Below, piece after piece: positions 1 through 8,601 of a stretch of DNA of 32,492 nucleotides. The DNA is from Desulfuromonadaceae bacterium UBA2294 (GTDB lineage Bacteria > Desulfobacterota > Desulfuromonadia > Desulfuromonadales > UBA2294), in the NCBI GenBank assembly GCA_002345625.1, contig DDWE01000153.1, positions 1-32,492 on the forward strand. Reading direction: 5' to 3'. Under the pieces are notes generated by a model. The model made no database searches, had not been told where the DNA came from, and was given only the letters and a program-made list of their open reading frames with translations. Numbering within the stretch: the stretch's first letter is position 1; the number at the start of each line of letters is the position of its first letter. The position numbers were made by a program, and so were the translations under genes.

Positions 1-297
1 GGTGTGGCTCTCTTCAAGCTTCTCTTTCAGACTGTGCAGGGCCTCTGTCAGCTTGCGGTGCTCCTGACAGTGTTCGGTGGCCAACGGATAACCGTGCTGG
101 TGCATCAGGGCCTCCTCATCCGAGAAATGTTCCTGTACGTAACGATCAAGAAACCCGAACAAGCGCAGGAGCTCCTGTTTGTCCATCTTGTCGCTGCAGG
201 CCTTGAGAAAGGCGTTGTAGTGGTCAATCAGCTCGCGATGCTGGCTGTCGATGTGGTCGTGGCCAATCGAGATGCGCGGATTCCAGATGATGGTCAT
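1..297 (-). CDS. Bacteriohemerythrin (partial, C-terminus off the left edge)
   Basis: Oxygen-binding di-iron protein of the hemerythrin family, probably cytosolic, used for O2 sensing, storage or delivery. Reading the minus strand from the ATG at 297 gives 99 codons that run off the window. The N-terminus has the family's tryptophan and the GHDHIDSQH segment with the first iron-ligand His. It is followed by HFSDEE (His plus Glu four residues on) and HCQEH (two His spaced by four), so most of the di-iron ligands are visible; the last His/Asp pair would lie beyond the edge. A good ribosome site, AAAGGAG, ends five bases before the ATG. The plus-strand open frame over the same bases is a shadow. 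The family call is firm; the role of this copy cannot be told. Confidence 0.93.
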   Translation of the reverse strand, partial: MTIIWNPRISIGHDHIDSQHRELIDHYNAFLKACSDKMDKQELLRLFGFLDRYVQEHFSDEEALMHQHGYPLATEHCQEHRKLTEALHSLKEKLEESHT

Positions 298-474
298 GTT
301 GTTGGCTCCTTTAAGTCGGTACCGGTGGACCGTTGTCGTCTAAAAGGGTGATGGAGATGGCGCGTACGGTAGCATTGCTGGAGGGGTTTTAAAATGTGTA
401 AAAGCGCAAAATCGAGATGAGGGCGTCGTCCAATGGCAAGGGGGGGGAGCCGCTCGTCGCGGCAATGCCGGACC

Positions 475-500
475 GCCATCTGCTAATTCCAATGGCAGAC
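475..500. repeat. Short palindromic repeat, copy 1
   Basis: The 14 bases CCATCTGCTAATTC (476-489) recur exactly at 1809-1822. The likeness extends to about 24 bases through an ATGGYAGAC end with one indel and a transition. The copy can fold through GCCAT/ATGGC arms. The two copies flank the barrel-protein gene. Confidence 0.55.
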
Positions 501-583
501 GCTTTGCAGAAAGTTCAAACGGGCTCTTGAAGCCTTCCGGTGGATATTCGAATCTAGCAGATGCCGACCGAGCAATTTTGTAT

Positions 584-622
584 TTGAGTATTGTCACTGG
601 TTCTACCGCTACAGATACTCAA
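584..622. other. Imperfect hairpin / inverted repeat
   Basis: Arms TTGAGTAT (584-591) and ATACTCAA (615-622) are perfectly complementary. Inside them TGT/ACA and GGT/ACC pair again around a TCT loop. No T-run follows, so it does not look like a terminator; it could be an operator or a leader structure. Confidence 0.4.
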
Positions 623-644
623 GGAATATTTTGCTGATCCGTGG

Positions 645-674
645 TTGACAAGGGCGAAGTGGTCGTGCAAATTT
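645..674 (+). promoter_or_regulatory. Weak candidate sigma-70 promoter for the barrel protein
   Basis: A perfect -35 box TTGACA (645-650) is followed after 17-18 bases by a poor -10 (CAAATT or AAATTT). It lies about 95 bases upstream of the start codon at 768. The weak -10 keeps confidence low. Confidence 0.25.
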
Positions 675-767
675 TAGTTTCGTCTAATCCTTGTCCTGTC
701 CGAAGGCTGAGTGATTGCTGTGTGTGACGTCGGACAAAAGTCGAATTTATCGAGAGAGGAGTGATGT

Positions 768-1742
768 ATGCGACTATTCAGTGGAGGATACGGGTCGGTT
801 AGTGTACGAGTGTCAGGTGCCATTTTTGTCGTTCTGCTGTTGTTGGGGCCGCAACTGGCTCTTGGTGCAACGCCTTCGAACGAGGAGCTTTATCAGTTGA
901 TCTTGCAATTGCAGGAGGAGAATCAAAAACTGAAGGAGCAGGTCCAGGAGCTTTCAACAAAACAGGTAGCAACGCCAACCGTGCCCTTGGTTGCCGCTGC
1001 GGTCGAGGAGAAACAGGGACAAGACGAGGTTGATAGCGGGCTGAGTGTCGAAGCCGGGGTGGATCTGATGTACCTCGACTTCTATGCCAGCCAGGGGGCC
1101 GATGGTGGTGGCTCAAATAATGCACAATATTTCCCTGATCTGGGCACTAAATTGACGCCGAGGTATTGGGTGGAAGTCAAGCCCACCGACCATATCGGCC
1201 TGCGTGGCCGATACCTGCACTATAGCCAGAGCAAGATCTACCTTGGCCTGAACAGGGATGTGCGGTTTGAAATTCTTGATCTGGAACTGACTTTCCCGGT
1301 CGCCCTTGCCAAGATGACGAAAATCAAGCCGTTTATCGGTTATCGGCGCGGACAGATCGACCTCGATGGATCGGACTTCGGCGAGTTGAACCCGACTCAG
1401 TTCACCGGGCAGGGGTTCACCATCGGCACCGATTTCGAGCACGCCCTTTTCGGGAGTCCGGTTTCACTGGCGACCGGCTTTCGCTACAGCCTGCTTTACG
1501 GCGACACGGAATTTGCGCCGACCTCTCCTAACAGCCTGCATCATACCATGGTGTCGGGCTATGAGCTGTTCGTAGGATTGGATTACATGCACAATTTCGG
1601 CGCCGTCGAAGTTGGTGCCAGAGCCGGCTGGGAGCAGCAGTATTACGGCACCGACGGCTATTTCCCGTTCGCCATCGATCCCGAGACAAATGGCGATGTC
1701 GGTCTCGGCGGACCTGTGATTTCCTTGAAGATGAAGTACTGA
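768..1742 (+). CDS. Outer-membrane beta-barrel protein with N-terminal coiled coil
   Basis: Predicted outer-membrane protein of 324 residues. Residues 1 to about 34 form a Sec signal peptide (hydrophobic AIFVVLLLLGPQLALG, then a small-residue cleavage region). Residues about 38-65 are heptad-like (QLQEENQKLKEQVQEL), as in proteins that form trimers or contact peptidoglycan. A linker leads to about 240 residues of alternating strands with many Tyr/Phe/Gly, ending in GGPVISLKMKY. A terminal aromatic residue is typical of Bam-inserted barrels. The ATG at 768 has GAGAGGAG seven bases upstream. It stands alone, transcribed away from the hemerythrin. I cannot name a substrate or an exact family. 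Confidence 0.75.
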   Translation: MRLFSGGYGSVSVRVSGAIFVVLLLLGPQLALGATPSNEELYQLILQLQEENQKLKEQVQELSTKQVATPTVPLVAAAVEEKQGQDEVDSGLSVEAGVDLMYLDFYASQGADGGGSNNAQYFPDLGTKLTPRYWVEVKPTDHIGLRGRYLHYSQSKIYLGLNRDVRFEILDLELTFPVALAKMTKIKPFIGYRRGQIDLDGSDFGELNPTQFTGQGFTIGTDFEHALFGSPVSLATGFRYSLLYGDTEFAPTSPNSLHHTMVSGYELFVGLDYMHNFGAVEVGARAGWEQQYYGTDGYFPFAIDPETNGDVGLGGPVISLKMKY

Positions 1743-1800
1743 CATTCCCCATGAGGAGCACCGCAGTGCGTTTATAGCACCGCCTTCGAGGAACGTTGTC

Positions 1801-1837
1801 GGGGTCTACCATCTGCTAATTCTAGATGGTAGACCCC
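1801..1837. repeat. Palindromic repeat, copy 2: 14-bp perfect stem
   Basis: GGGGTCTACCATCT (1801-1814) and its exact reverse complement (1824-1837) enclose a nine-base loop. The stem lies between the convergent barrel-protein and kinase genes and could stop transcription, but no T-run follows on either strand. The inner sequence matches copy 1 at 476-489, which favours a dispersed repeat over a plain terminator. Confidence 0.6.
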
Positions 1838-1925
1838 GGACTTCGAACCGAAGGGTCAAGCAGGCAGCTGAACTCTTCTGGTAAACGTTAGAGTAGACCT
1901 GATGTCCCGGGTTTCCGGTCCGATG

Positions 1926-4900
1926 TCAATCTGTTGTTGCAGACGGATCGCTCTTATCCAATACGTTTCTGATAATCTGGGCAAGTTGATCCATCAACAG
2001 CGGTTTCATGCAGAAAGCACGAATTCCGATTACCTTTGCATCTTTTTCACTGACTTGCGCGCTGTAGCCGCTACAGAGGATAATTGGAAGATCCGGCCGG
2101 ATAGCTAAAAGTTCTTTTGCCAAATCCACACCTGACATTTTCGGCATGGTCTGATCGGTAATCACCAGATCAAAATCGTAAGGATGTGTTTTGAATAGAT
2201 CGAGGGCCTTCACGCAATCGGTCATCGTAGTGACTTTATATCCCAGGATCTCTTCCAGAATAGCGCTTGATGAGTCTGCCACGCACGGCTCATCATCAAC
2301 AAACAGGATGCGCTCCGTACCAGTCGGTGGAGCGTCTTCGACCACTGGTTTATCGGTGACTTCGTCAGCACTGATGATGGGGAAATAAAGGGTAAACGTC
2401 GAACCTTGACCGGGTGTGCTGTCGACCTGGATATGACCGCCATGTTGTTTAACAATACCATGAACCACAGATAACCCCATGCCGGTGCCGACGCCAACCT
2501 TCTTTGTGGTGAAGAAGGGATCAAAGATGCGGCTTAGGGTCTTTTTGTCCATTCCTGTGCCGGTATCGGTGATAGTGAGTTTGGCGTATCGGCTCGACTG
2601 CGATTCTGAGATTCGAGGGAACTCCTCGCTCGTCAGCTCCTCTTCATTGAGGTCGATCTGCAACAGGCCCTTTTCATTCATGGCATGGACAGCATTGTTG
2701 CAGAGGTTGATGAGAACTTGCTGCAATTGGGTCGTATCGGCATAAATAGGGAGAGGTGCTGCGGAAACCGCTAACAGCACTTCCACCGTAGTCGGGATCA
2801 CGGGGCGCAGAAATTTCATGGAGTCATCGACGATGGTCGATAGATCGACTGCGACGAGCGACAGCTTTTCCTGCCGGCTGAAGGTCAAAATTTGTGCGAC
2901 AAGATCTTTTGCTCGAGTTGAGGCTTGCATGACCCGTGCAATGTTCTCGTCGAAAGGGTCTCCTGCCTGCTGCTTAAATTGCAAAAGTTCCAGGTTGCCG
3001 ACGATAACTGAGAGCAGATTATTGAAGTCATGGGCAATACCACCTGCCAACTGGCCGATTGATTCAATCTTTTGGCTTTGTAGAAGTTGATTTTCCAGCC
3101 TGATCTTTTCTTCTTCTGCATGTTTTTGTTCGGTAATATCGGCATTGATACCGAGCATCCGATCTGGTTTCCCATCTACGCCAATGAGGACCAGACCATT
3201 AGCCTTGAGATGTTTGACTGTGCCATCAGGATGCAAAACGCGGAATTCAGTATCAAAGTCTTTTTCACCATTTAATGCTGCCTGACAAGCAGCCAATGCT
3301 GAGTCTTTGTCCGCAGGGTGTAATCCAATGAGCCAGGCTTCTAAATTGCTGGGAATCCCTTCCCGGGTCAGTCCGTACATCTCAAACATCCGGTCATCCC
3401 AAATCATGATGTTTTCACGGACATTCCAATCCCAAATACCCAGCTGTGCTGACGCGGTTGCCAACAAAAGACGATCTGTCAGACGTTTGTTTTCATATGC
3501 AGCCATCTTGCGTTCGGTGATGTCCTGAATTGTTCCCCTTAAAAAATATCTGTTCGACTCAGGTTTCTGTTCCGGTTCGCATATGGAGTGGATCCATTTC
3601 ACCTTATCCGGAGCGAACTCAATTTTTAATTCGTGATCATACGGTTGGCCTTCGTGAATGGCCCTCTGAATGGCAGAGTTGAATTTTTGGAACCATTCTC
3701 CCTTGAAAAGGTTTTTGTACTCAGCTAATGAATATGGCCCCGATTCGGGTTTTCGCTCTAAGATTCGATAGATTTCATCAGACCACTCAGGCACTCCAAC
3801 CTCAGGATCAAGAGTCCAATTGCCGATATTGGCGATGCGTTGAGCGAGTCGCAAATTCTGGATGCTTTTCTGCAGGGTTTCTTCTGCCCGCTTGCGGTCG
3901 GTGGTATCAATGGAAACGACCATAAAATAGTCGAGCTCACCTTCATTATCACTAACGGGCACAATGGTAGAATGAAACCATAGCTCATTCCCGTCAATAT
4001 CAACCACGGCAGCTTCTTGCGTGATGATTTCCCTTGTCTCTTTGGCCAGTTCAAGATTCCCTTTCATTTCCTTTTTAAACGACTCAGGATAAAAATAAAA
4101 AGGGTAGGGTTTCCCGTAATAGTCTTCAATGTTGTCAATATTTAGGCCTTTTACTCCGGCCTCACTCATAAATTGCAAATTGAAATCCAGATCCAGAATT
4201 TTGGTACAAGCTGGTGAATTCTCAAGATAAGCAAGACTCCGTTTTTCCGAGAACCTTAGCTTTTCATCTAGCTGCTTGCGCTCGGTAATATCACGAGCGA
4301 CCACAACCGATCCGGCGATGTTTCCATCCAGGTCAAAAAAGGGACCGAAGTTAAAGCTGCCGACCCAGGTTTCTCCTGTATTCTTGCGCCGAAGGGTGTA
4401 CTCGGAATCTGTGCCAGTTTCACCGCGTAAGGCTCGCAGGACAACCCATTGGTCCAAAGGTAGCAGCTCTCCATTAGGCAGGAATACATCCTGAATTTTC
4501 GGGTAATCTGCTAATTGGCTCAAACATTCGCTCTTGTCTTTAAACCGGTGGAAGGTTGCAAAGGCCTTATTGAAATGAACGAAGTTCCCCTGATTGTCGG
4601 AAATAAAGACCGCATCATCCATGCTCTCTAAGGCGGCATCCAGTTTTTCGTGATACTCAAAGCGCTTCAGCTCCGCCTCTTTCAAGGGAGTAATGTCGTT
4701 GCCGATGGCAAGGATTTCTTCTACGTTTCCCTGTTCGTCAAAAATACCTTTATTTGTCCAGGTCACCCAGACTGTGCGGCCATCCTTGGTGATATTTTCA
4801 CTTGGAACAGATGTATACAGATCAGGGTTGTTAGCGATGTCTTTGGTGAGCTGAGACATATCTCTTCCGCTACTTATTTCGACTTTTGGGACAATGGTTA

Positions 4901-5099
4901 AGAGGTGCTGGCCGATGAGTTCTTCAGAAGAATAGCCAAAGAAACAGAGACCAAAATCATTCATGAAATGAATGATTCCATCTTTATCCCAGCGGATGAC
5001 AATACTGTTTGCCAATTCCAGAAGGGTACGAGAATAAACAAGCTCTTTTTGCAGCTTTGCATTTTCCAGCTTCAGACTCTGTATAGACTCGCTATTCAT
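1926..5099 (-). CDS. Hybrid sensor histidine kinase, five PAS domains plus receiver
   Basis: Signal-transducing kinase of 1057 residues with no membrane segment, so probably a cytosolic sensor. A short N-terminal helix is followed by five PAS/PAC units at about 24-145, 150-278, 285-405, 415-535 and 540-662. The phosphoacceptor segment has His690 in GGIAHDFNNLL. The ATPase domain has N-box NNAVHAM (801-807), G1 DTGTGM (845-850), F-box FDPFFTTKK and G2 GTGMGLS (871-877). A C-terminal receiver (about 930-1045) has acidic DDE at 935-937, phospho-acceptor Asp982 in TDQTMPKMSG, Ser1010 and Lys1032. All catalytic residues are present. AGAGG lies eight bases before the ATG. No response regulator or output gene is adjacent, so its target is unknown; the PAS ligands (redox, oxygen or small molecules) cannot be told from sequence. 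Confidence 0.95.
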   Translation of the reverse strand: MNSESIQSLKLENAKLQKELVYSRTLLELANSIVIRWDKDGIIHFMNDFGLCFFGYSSEELIGQHLLTIVPKVEISSGRDMSQLTKDIANNPDLYTSVPSENITKDGRTVWVTWTNKGIFDEQGNVEEILAIGNDITPLKEAELKRFEYHEKLDAALESMDDAVFISDNQGNFVHFNKAFATFHRFKDKSECLSQLADYPKIQDVFLPNGELLPLDQWVVLRALRGETGTDSEYTLRRKNTGETWVGSFNFGPFFDLDGNIAGSVVVARDITERKQLDEKLRFSEKRSLAYLENSPACTKILDLDFNLQFMSEAGVKGLNIDNIEDYYGKPYPFYFYPESFKKEMKGNLELAKETREIITQEAAVVDIDGNELWFHSTIVPVSDNEGELDYFMVVSIDTTDRKRAEETLQKSIQNLRLAQRIANIGNWTLDPEVGVPEWSDEIYRILERKPESGPYSLAEYKNLFKGEWFQKFNSAIQRAIHEGQPYDHELKIEFAPDKVKWIHSICEPEQKPESNRYFLRGTIQDITERKMAAYENKRLTDRLLLATASAQLGIWDWNVRENIMIWDDRMFEMYGLTREGIPSNLEAWLIGLHPADKDSALAACQAALNGEKDFDTEFRVLHPDGTVKHLKANGLVLIGVDGKPDRMLGINADITEQKHAEEEKIRLENQLLQSQKIESIGQLAGGIAHDFNNLLSVIVGNLELLQFKQQAGDPFDENIARVMQASTRAKDLVAQILTFSRQEKLSLVAVDLSTIVDDSMKFLRPVIPTTVEVLLAVSAAPLPIYADTTQLQQVLINLCNNAVHAMNEKGLLQIDLNEEELTSEEFPRISESQSSRYAKLTITDTGTGMDKKTLSRIFDPFFTTKKVGVGTGMGLSVVHGIVKQHGGHIQVDSTPGQGSTFTLYFPIISADEVTDKPVVEDAPPTGTERILFVDDEPCVADSSSAILEEILGYKVTTMTDCVKALDLFKTHPYDFDLVITDQTMPKMSGVDLAKELLAIRPDLPIILCSGYSAQVSEKDAKVIGIRAFCMKPLLMDQLAQIIRNVLDKSDPSATTD

Positions 5100-5532
5100 T
5101 TCTATACCTCTTGGGCCTATAGATTTTTAGCGGGACGTAAAATTTAAGTTCTAAGTGAATCACCCGCAGCAAGGCGAGTTGAAAAGCTGGGTAGGGTGGG
5201 GGCAGGTCGTGTTGGAAGTGCGAACAGCCACCGCGCCGGAAGGGAAGACACTTTATCTTAACGCATATTCACATGTCGTCATGAATTTTAATTTAATCCT
5301 GCGCGAAATTCATCGCCGTTTGGCCGCAGTCATGCGCCGATCCGTGAAATCCAACCGAATGGTCCGAAATAGTCAGGTGAGGTGTACTGACACTCTGTTG
5401 TCGTTGTGACGCTTTAGAACAAGCGACTGTGGGATGAAGGTTTGAACTGGTGTCGTTTGGGCCGCGATCAGGGCATCAAGGTTTACGGCCATTTGAATGT
5501 ATGTCTTAGTGCGGCTTATCTCCCGAATTTAA
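5100..5532. other. 433-bp gene-free region
   Basis: This lies upstream of the minus-strand kinase and downstream of the minus-strand acetyltransferase. An 84-codon plus-strand frame (5155-5409, GTG start) has no ribosome site and reads like noise. I see no convincing terminator, repeat or RNA. The part next to 5100 must contain the kinase promoter, but no clear boxes stand out. Confidence 0.5.
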
Positions 5533-6015
5533 CTATGCTTGGGCTTTATCTTTCATACTCACCCTCGTCATGGCGAATCGCCTCAGTTGCACGCCATTGC
5601 GTTCGACAACCTGTTCCTCGACAACACTGAAGCCCATGAATTCAAAAAAAGGGCGGGCCACAATGCTGGCTTCAGTCGATAAATTTGTTACGCCTTTTGT
5701 CTGAAGGATCTGCACTGCCGCTTCGAACAGCTTTGAGGCCACGCCTTGGCGCGTAAAGGCTGGCGCAGTGTAAAGGAACTCGATGTGACCATCTACCGTA
5801 TAAGAGATAAAACCAGCAAGCACTCCTTCAAAATCGGCGACAAGAGTTTCCAGCCGAGCTAGCCGAAGTTGCCATTGCTTCAAATCCGGGGATTCCGGCG
5901 CCCAGGCTTTTAGTTGTTGCGGTGTATAGCTCTGGCTAGCTATCTGGTGCACAGATTCATAAAACAGGGTGGCAATGGAAGCGACGTCACTATCCGTTTT
6001 AGCTCTTATCTTCAT
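5533..6015 (-). CDS. GNAT-family N-acetyltransferase
   Basis: Acetyl-CoA-dependent acetyltransferase of 160 residues, normal for a one-domain GNAT. The N-terminus MKIRAKTDSDVASIATLFYES is the usual first strand and helix. The acetyl-CoA loop motif is near residues 88-96 (TRQGVASKL, the R/Q-x-x-G-x-A type), and the last part has ARPFFEFMGF, the conserved segment preceding the C-terminal strands. It resembles the YafP-like branch, but the substrate cannot be assigned. It is the last gene of a minus-strand run after rsgA and a small membrane protein, with gaps of about 40 bases, so the three are probably co-transcribed. Confidence 0.88.
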   Translation of the reverse strand: MKIRAKTDSDVASIATLFYESVHQIASQSYTPQQLKAWAPESPDLKQWQLRLARLETLVADFEGVLAGFISYTVDGHIEFLYTAPAFTRQGVASKLFEAAVQILQTKGVTNLSTEASIVARPFFEFMGFSVVEEQVVERNGVQLRRFAMTRVSMKDKAQA

Positions 6016-6053
6016 GATTCAAGTTCTCTTGCCCCTATATTTTCTGTCATCGC

Positions 6054-6236
6054 TCAGTGCGGTGCGCTGTTCCAAATGCAGACGTAGACCAGCACAACGA
6101 CAGCCAGTGCGCTGCCGAGGATTCCGGCGGCGATCAGCAGCAGGACAACGGCGGTGCGGCGGTTCTTCGACCAGGCCATCCATGCCAGGCAGATACAGAG
6201 CAGACCCAGCGGCAAGGTAATCAGTAACAGAACCAT
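6054..6236 (-). CDS. Small two-helix membrane protein, unknown function
   Basis: Sixty residues with two hydrophobic segments (about 2-22 and 29-53) separated by a basic loop, SKNRR. By the positive-inside rule that loop is cytoplasmic. It has the same strand as its neighbours and about 40-base gaps to rsgA upstream and the acetyltransferase downstream, which supports a real gene. The ribosome site is poor, so translation may depend on coupling. I recognise no family. Confidence 0.55.
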   Translation of the reverse strand: MVLLLITLPLGLLCICLAWMAWSKNRRTAVVLLLIAAGILGSALAVVVLVYVCIWNSAPH

Positions 6237-6276
6237 AATGAGTTGTCCGGAGTCGGTAGCCCTCGGTCTCTTGTTT

Positions 6277-7347
6277 CTAGTCTTCGTCGAGGCTTTTCTT
6301 GACCGACTTGATCAGCTTGCCAAAATTCTTGTCTTTCTTGCGTTTCTCAACAGAGGACATCTGGTGAAACGCCGACTCACTTCTCAACTTGATGAAGTTA
6401 CCATAGTGCTCGGCCTCTATCTCACCACTTTTCAGCGCCTTGAGAACAGCACAGCCTGGCTCACTGGTGTGGGTACAGTCTCTGAAACGGCACTGTTCCG
6501 AGAGCGCACTGATGTCTGAATAGCTTGCCTCAACGACCCCCTCGGCGCTCAACACGCCGATTTCGCGCATTCCGGGGTTGTCGATGATCATCGCCCCGTT
6601 TTCGAGGATAAAAAGCTCCCGGCGCACGGTTGTGTGTCGTCCCTCACCGGTTTCGCTGACCGCTTTCGTTTCCAGCACTTCACGACCGACCAGATCGTTG
6701 ATCAGGGTGCTCTTGCCGATGCCGGAAGAGCCGACCAGGCAATAGGTTTTGCCGGGGGACAAAACGGCTTTCAGGCCGTCGATACCCTCTTTTGTGACAT
6801 TACTCAAGGTCAACACCGGAGCGGTGATCCCTGCTTTCACGATCTGGTCAAGCTGGCCTGCAACTGTTTTTGCGCTGACCAGATCGGTCTTGGTCAGCAG
6901 AATGCATGGCGTTGCGCCACCGTCCTGAACATTGACCAGATAACGCTCCAGCCGTTTCAGGTTGAAATCAAAGTGGCAGGATTGCGCGATGATGACGACA
7001 TCGACATTCGCCGCAATCATCTGGCTCTTGGCGGCTTCGCCCACCGCCTTGCGGCGCAAGCTGGTCTTGCGCTCCAGAATGCCATGCACCAGCCCGTATT
7101 GATCGTCTTCTGTCTTCAGCACACAGACCCAGTCGCCCACACACGGCAGCTCCGTGGTCGATACGGACTCATACAGGTATCTCCCCGAGAGCTTTGCCCG
7201 GAAGGTGCCGATGTCATTCAAAAGCAGCAACTGTTCGCGATCCACAGCGGTGACGCGCGCCACAGAGGCTGTTGGGTCGCAAAGAAGCCGGGCTTGTTCT
7301 TCAAACCAGCTGTCCCAGCCCAAGGCTTCAAGATTCGAATGCTTCAT
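6277..7347 (-). CDS. rsgA: Ribosome small-subunit-dependent GTPase A
   Basis: Circularly permuted GTPase that acts late in 30S ribosome maturation. The 356 residues show an N-terminal OB-fold (about 35-105). The G motifs come in the permuted order typical of the family: G4 TKTD at 152-155, G1 GSSGIGKST at 206-214, G3 DNPG at 256-259. A C-terminal zinc site follows with C286, C291, H293 and C299. The lysine-rich tail is also usual. AAGAG lies eight bases upstream of the ATG. It heads a likely three-gene minus-strand transcript. Confidence 0.97.
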   Translation of the reverse strand: MKHSNLEALGWDSWFEEQARLLCDPTASVARVTAVDREQLLLLNDIGTFRAKLSGRYLYESVSTTELPCVGDWVCVLKTEDDQYGLVHGILERKTSLRRKAVGEAAKSQMIAANVDVVIIAQSCHFDFNLKRLERYLVNVQDGGATPCILLTKTDLVSAKTVAGQLDQIVKAGITAPVLTLSNVTKEGIDGLKAVLSPGKTYCLVGSSGIGKSTLINDLVGREVLETKAVSETGEGRHTTVRRELFILENGAMIIDNPGMREIGVLSAEGVVEASYSDISALSEQCRFRDCTHTSEPGCAVLKALKSGEIEAEHYGNFIKLRSESAFHQMSSVEKRKKDKNFGKLIKSVKKSLDED

Positions 7348-7539
7348 GATGATGGCTCTTCAATTATGAGGTTGCGCATGGTTGATCGGTAATCCGTGAA
7401 GGGAGGGGACTGTTGTTGTTATTAACACGAGAACAGATGGTTAGGTCAAGTTTTGCTTTGCAGCATTCAAGACATAACCCTTTTTCTGAAGATCCGCGAG
7501 GTGAAGAGGTACTCAGGTGAGGGCAGTGTGGTATAGACC

Positions 7540-8007
7540 TCAATCGATCGGGCATTTCATTTTGTAGCCGCCGGTAATTTCGAAGCCGTTGGCCTGGTAG
7601 AACGCGACCGTCCGGTCAAACTCTGGTACCGGAGGCGTGCAGAGCTCCAGCCGTTTCCAGCTCTTGGATCTGGCGAACGCGACAATTTCACGCAGCAACT
7701 CCGCGCCGATGTTTTTCGAACGGTATTCAGGCAAAACATAGAACTCCTGAATAATGCCAAATGTCCCTTCGGCATAAAGCGAATGGCTCTCGCACAGCGC
7801 GCCGAAACCGACGATGCGATCAAAGTCGATGGCGGCGATCACGTGATACCGCTGCTGTTCGACGAATTGCTCGCACAGTTTAACCGCCTTCGGGACATCG
7901 ACGTCGAAATGCTTGATCCCGGTGCGCTCGATGATCTCGTTGGTCAGGTTAACTGCCAGCTTCGCCACTTCTGCTGCCTGGCTTATGTCAATCAGTTTGT
8001 ATTTCAT
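7540..8007 (-). CDS. GNAT-family N-acetyltransferase (second)
   Basis: Acetyltransferase of 155 residues. The core has the strand FGIIQEFYVLPEYRSKNIGAE: the V-L-P-E-Y-R-x-K-x-I-G pattern is the acetyl-CoA pyrophosphate loop (about residues 90-101). The C-terminal ...AFYQANGFEITGGYKMK is the usual ending. It has no close sequence likeness to the first GNAT protein. Its ribosome site is weak. It lies about 190 bases upstream of rsgA on the same strand and may have its own promoter. Substrate unknown. Confidence 0.88.
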   Translation of the reverse strand: MKYKLIDISQAAEVAKLAVNLTNEIIERTGIKHFDVDVPKAVKLCEQFVEQQRYHVIAAIDFDRIVGFGALCESHSLYAEGTFGIIQEFYVLPEYRSKNIGAELLREIVAFARSKSWKRLELCTPPVPEFDRTVAFYQANGFEITGGYKMKCPID

Positions 8008-8139
8008 GTGTGTTGCAACCTGTGAATCGGTGATGAGTCGATGATCGGGGAGGGTGTCCCAGTGAACTCGCAGGGCAGTGCCTTATTCCATTTACTGCGT
8101 TGAATTAAGTATGGTAACCCCGAAATTCCAGAATAAGTG

Positions 8140-8367
8140 TTATGTCCCAAGAGTCTCCTGATAGATGACCTGAACCTTCTGGTCTATAACGGAGATTTGT
8201 ACCCCGTTCTGGTAGTTGTAGTAGTCGGTGGCGTAGAGCACGTCGTATTGCGGCGGGGCGACCAGCAGGGTGGGGATCCCCGAAATCAGCAGGAACACCA
8301 CAACGAGGATCAGCGGCAAACCAAGGCCGAAGGCGATGGTGGGATTCTCGCGGATAAATGATTTCAT
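8140..8367 (-). CDS. Small single-pass membrane protein, unknown function
   Basis: Seventy-five residues: a short basic N-terminus (MKSFIREN), one strong membrane helix (about 11-35, LGLPLILVVVFLLISGIPTL) and a polar tail rich in Tyr, Val and Gln predicted outside the membrane. GGGAG lies eight bases before the ATG, supporting a real start. It stands alone between the second GNAT gene and the cassette island. I do not recognise a family. Confidence 0.6.
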   Translation of the reverse strand: MKSFIRENPTIAFGLGLPLILVVVFLLISGIPTLLVAPPQYDVLYATDYYNYQNGVQISVIDQKVQVIYQETLGT

Positions 8368-8485
8368 GTCAGGGTCTCCCTGTTCGGAAAGTGCAAACGG
8401 GTTAAAAGCTCATTTAGCCCACGAAAATCGAGGTATAAGCCCTGCCTCCGTGGTTATATGAAGACATTGATGAGTGAATTTAGAT

Positions 8486-8598
8486 GCTTAACGTGGTCCG
8501 ACCCCGTAACTCCCATCTTGGAAGCCTGCCCCTGACCGAGGCAACGCATAATTTCATGGACGTCCCCCTTTCCGTCTAAAGACATTAAGTGGTTAGAA
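8486..8598 (-). mobile_element. Candidate attC site after the AbiTii gene (weakest of three)
   Basis: Read on the minus strand, the element starts with TTCTAAC (8598-8592), six bases after the stop codon of the AbiTii gene, and ends with GTTAAGC (8492-8486), which fits the GTTRRRY core. Its 113 bp match the other two sites. Its internal complementarity is poor, so it may be degenerate and marks the outer edge of the array. Confidence 0.4.
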
Positions 8599-8601
8599 AT
8601 G

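Larger units (their letters stand above)
298..767. other. 470-bp gene-free region between divergent genes
   Basis: The region separates the minus-strand hemerythrin from the plus-strand barrel protein and must hold both promoters. Short minus-strand open frames here resemble no protein I know and have no ribosome site. It contains one copy of a hairpin repeat (about 475-500), a separate imperfect hairpin (584-622) and a perfect TTGACA at 645-650. Confidence 0.7.

Noticed and set aside
4..351. Plus-strand 115-codon open frame at the left edge
   Set aside because: It is antisense to a clear bacteriohemerythrin with conserved iron ligands on the minus strand.
1801..1870. tRNA-like 3' end on the minus strand (GGTTCGAA near a CTACCA)
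   Set aside because: No cloverleaf can be formed: the matching acceptor 5' strand, anticodon arm and D-arm are missing. The sequence is better explained by the palindromic repeat.
5155..5409. 84-codon plus-strand open frame in the 5100-5532 gap
   Set aside because: GTG start without ribosome site and no recognisable or well-composed protein.
6634..7392. 252-codon plus-strand open frame
   Set aside because: It is antisense to rsgA and shows no family likeness.
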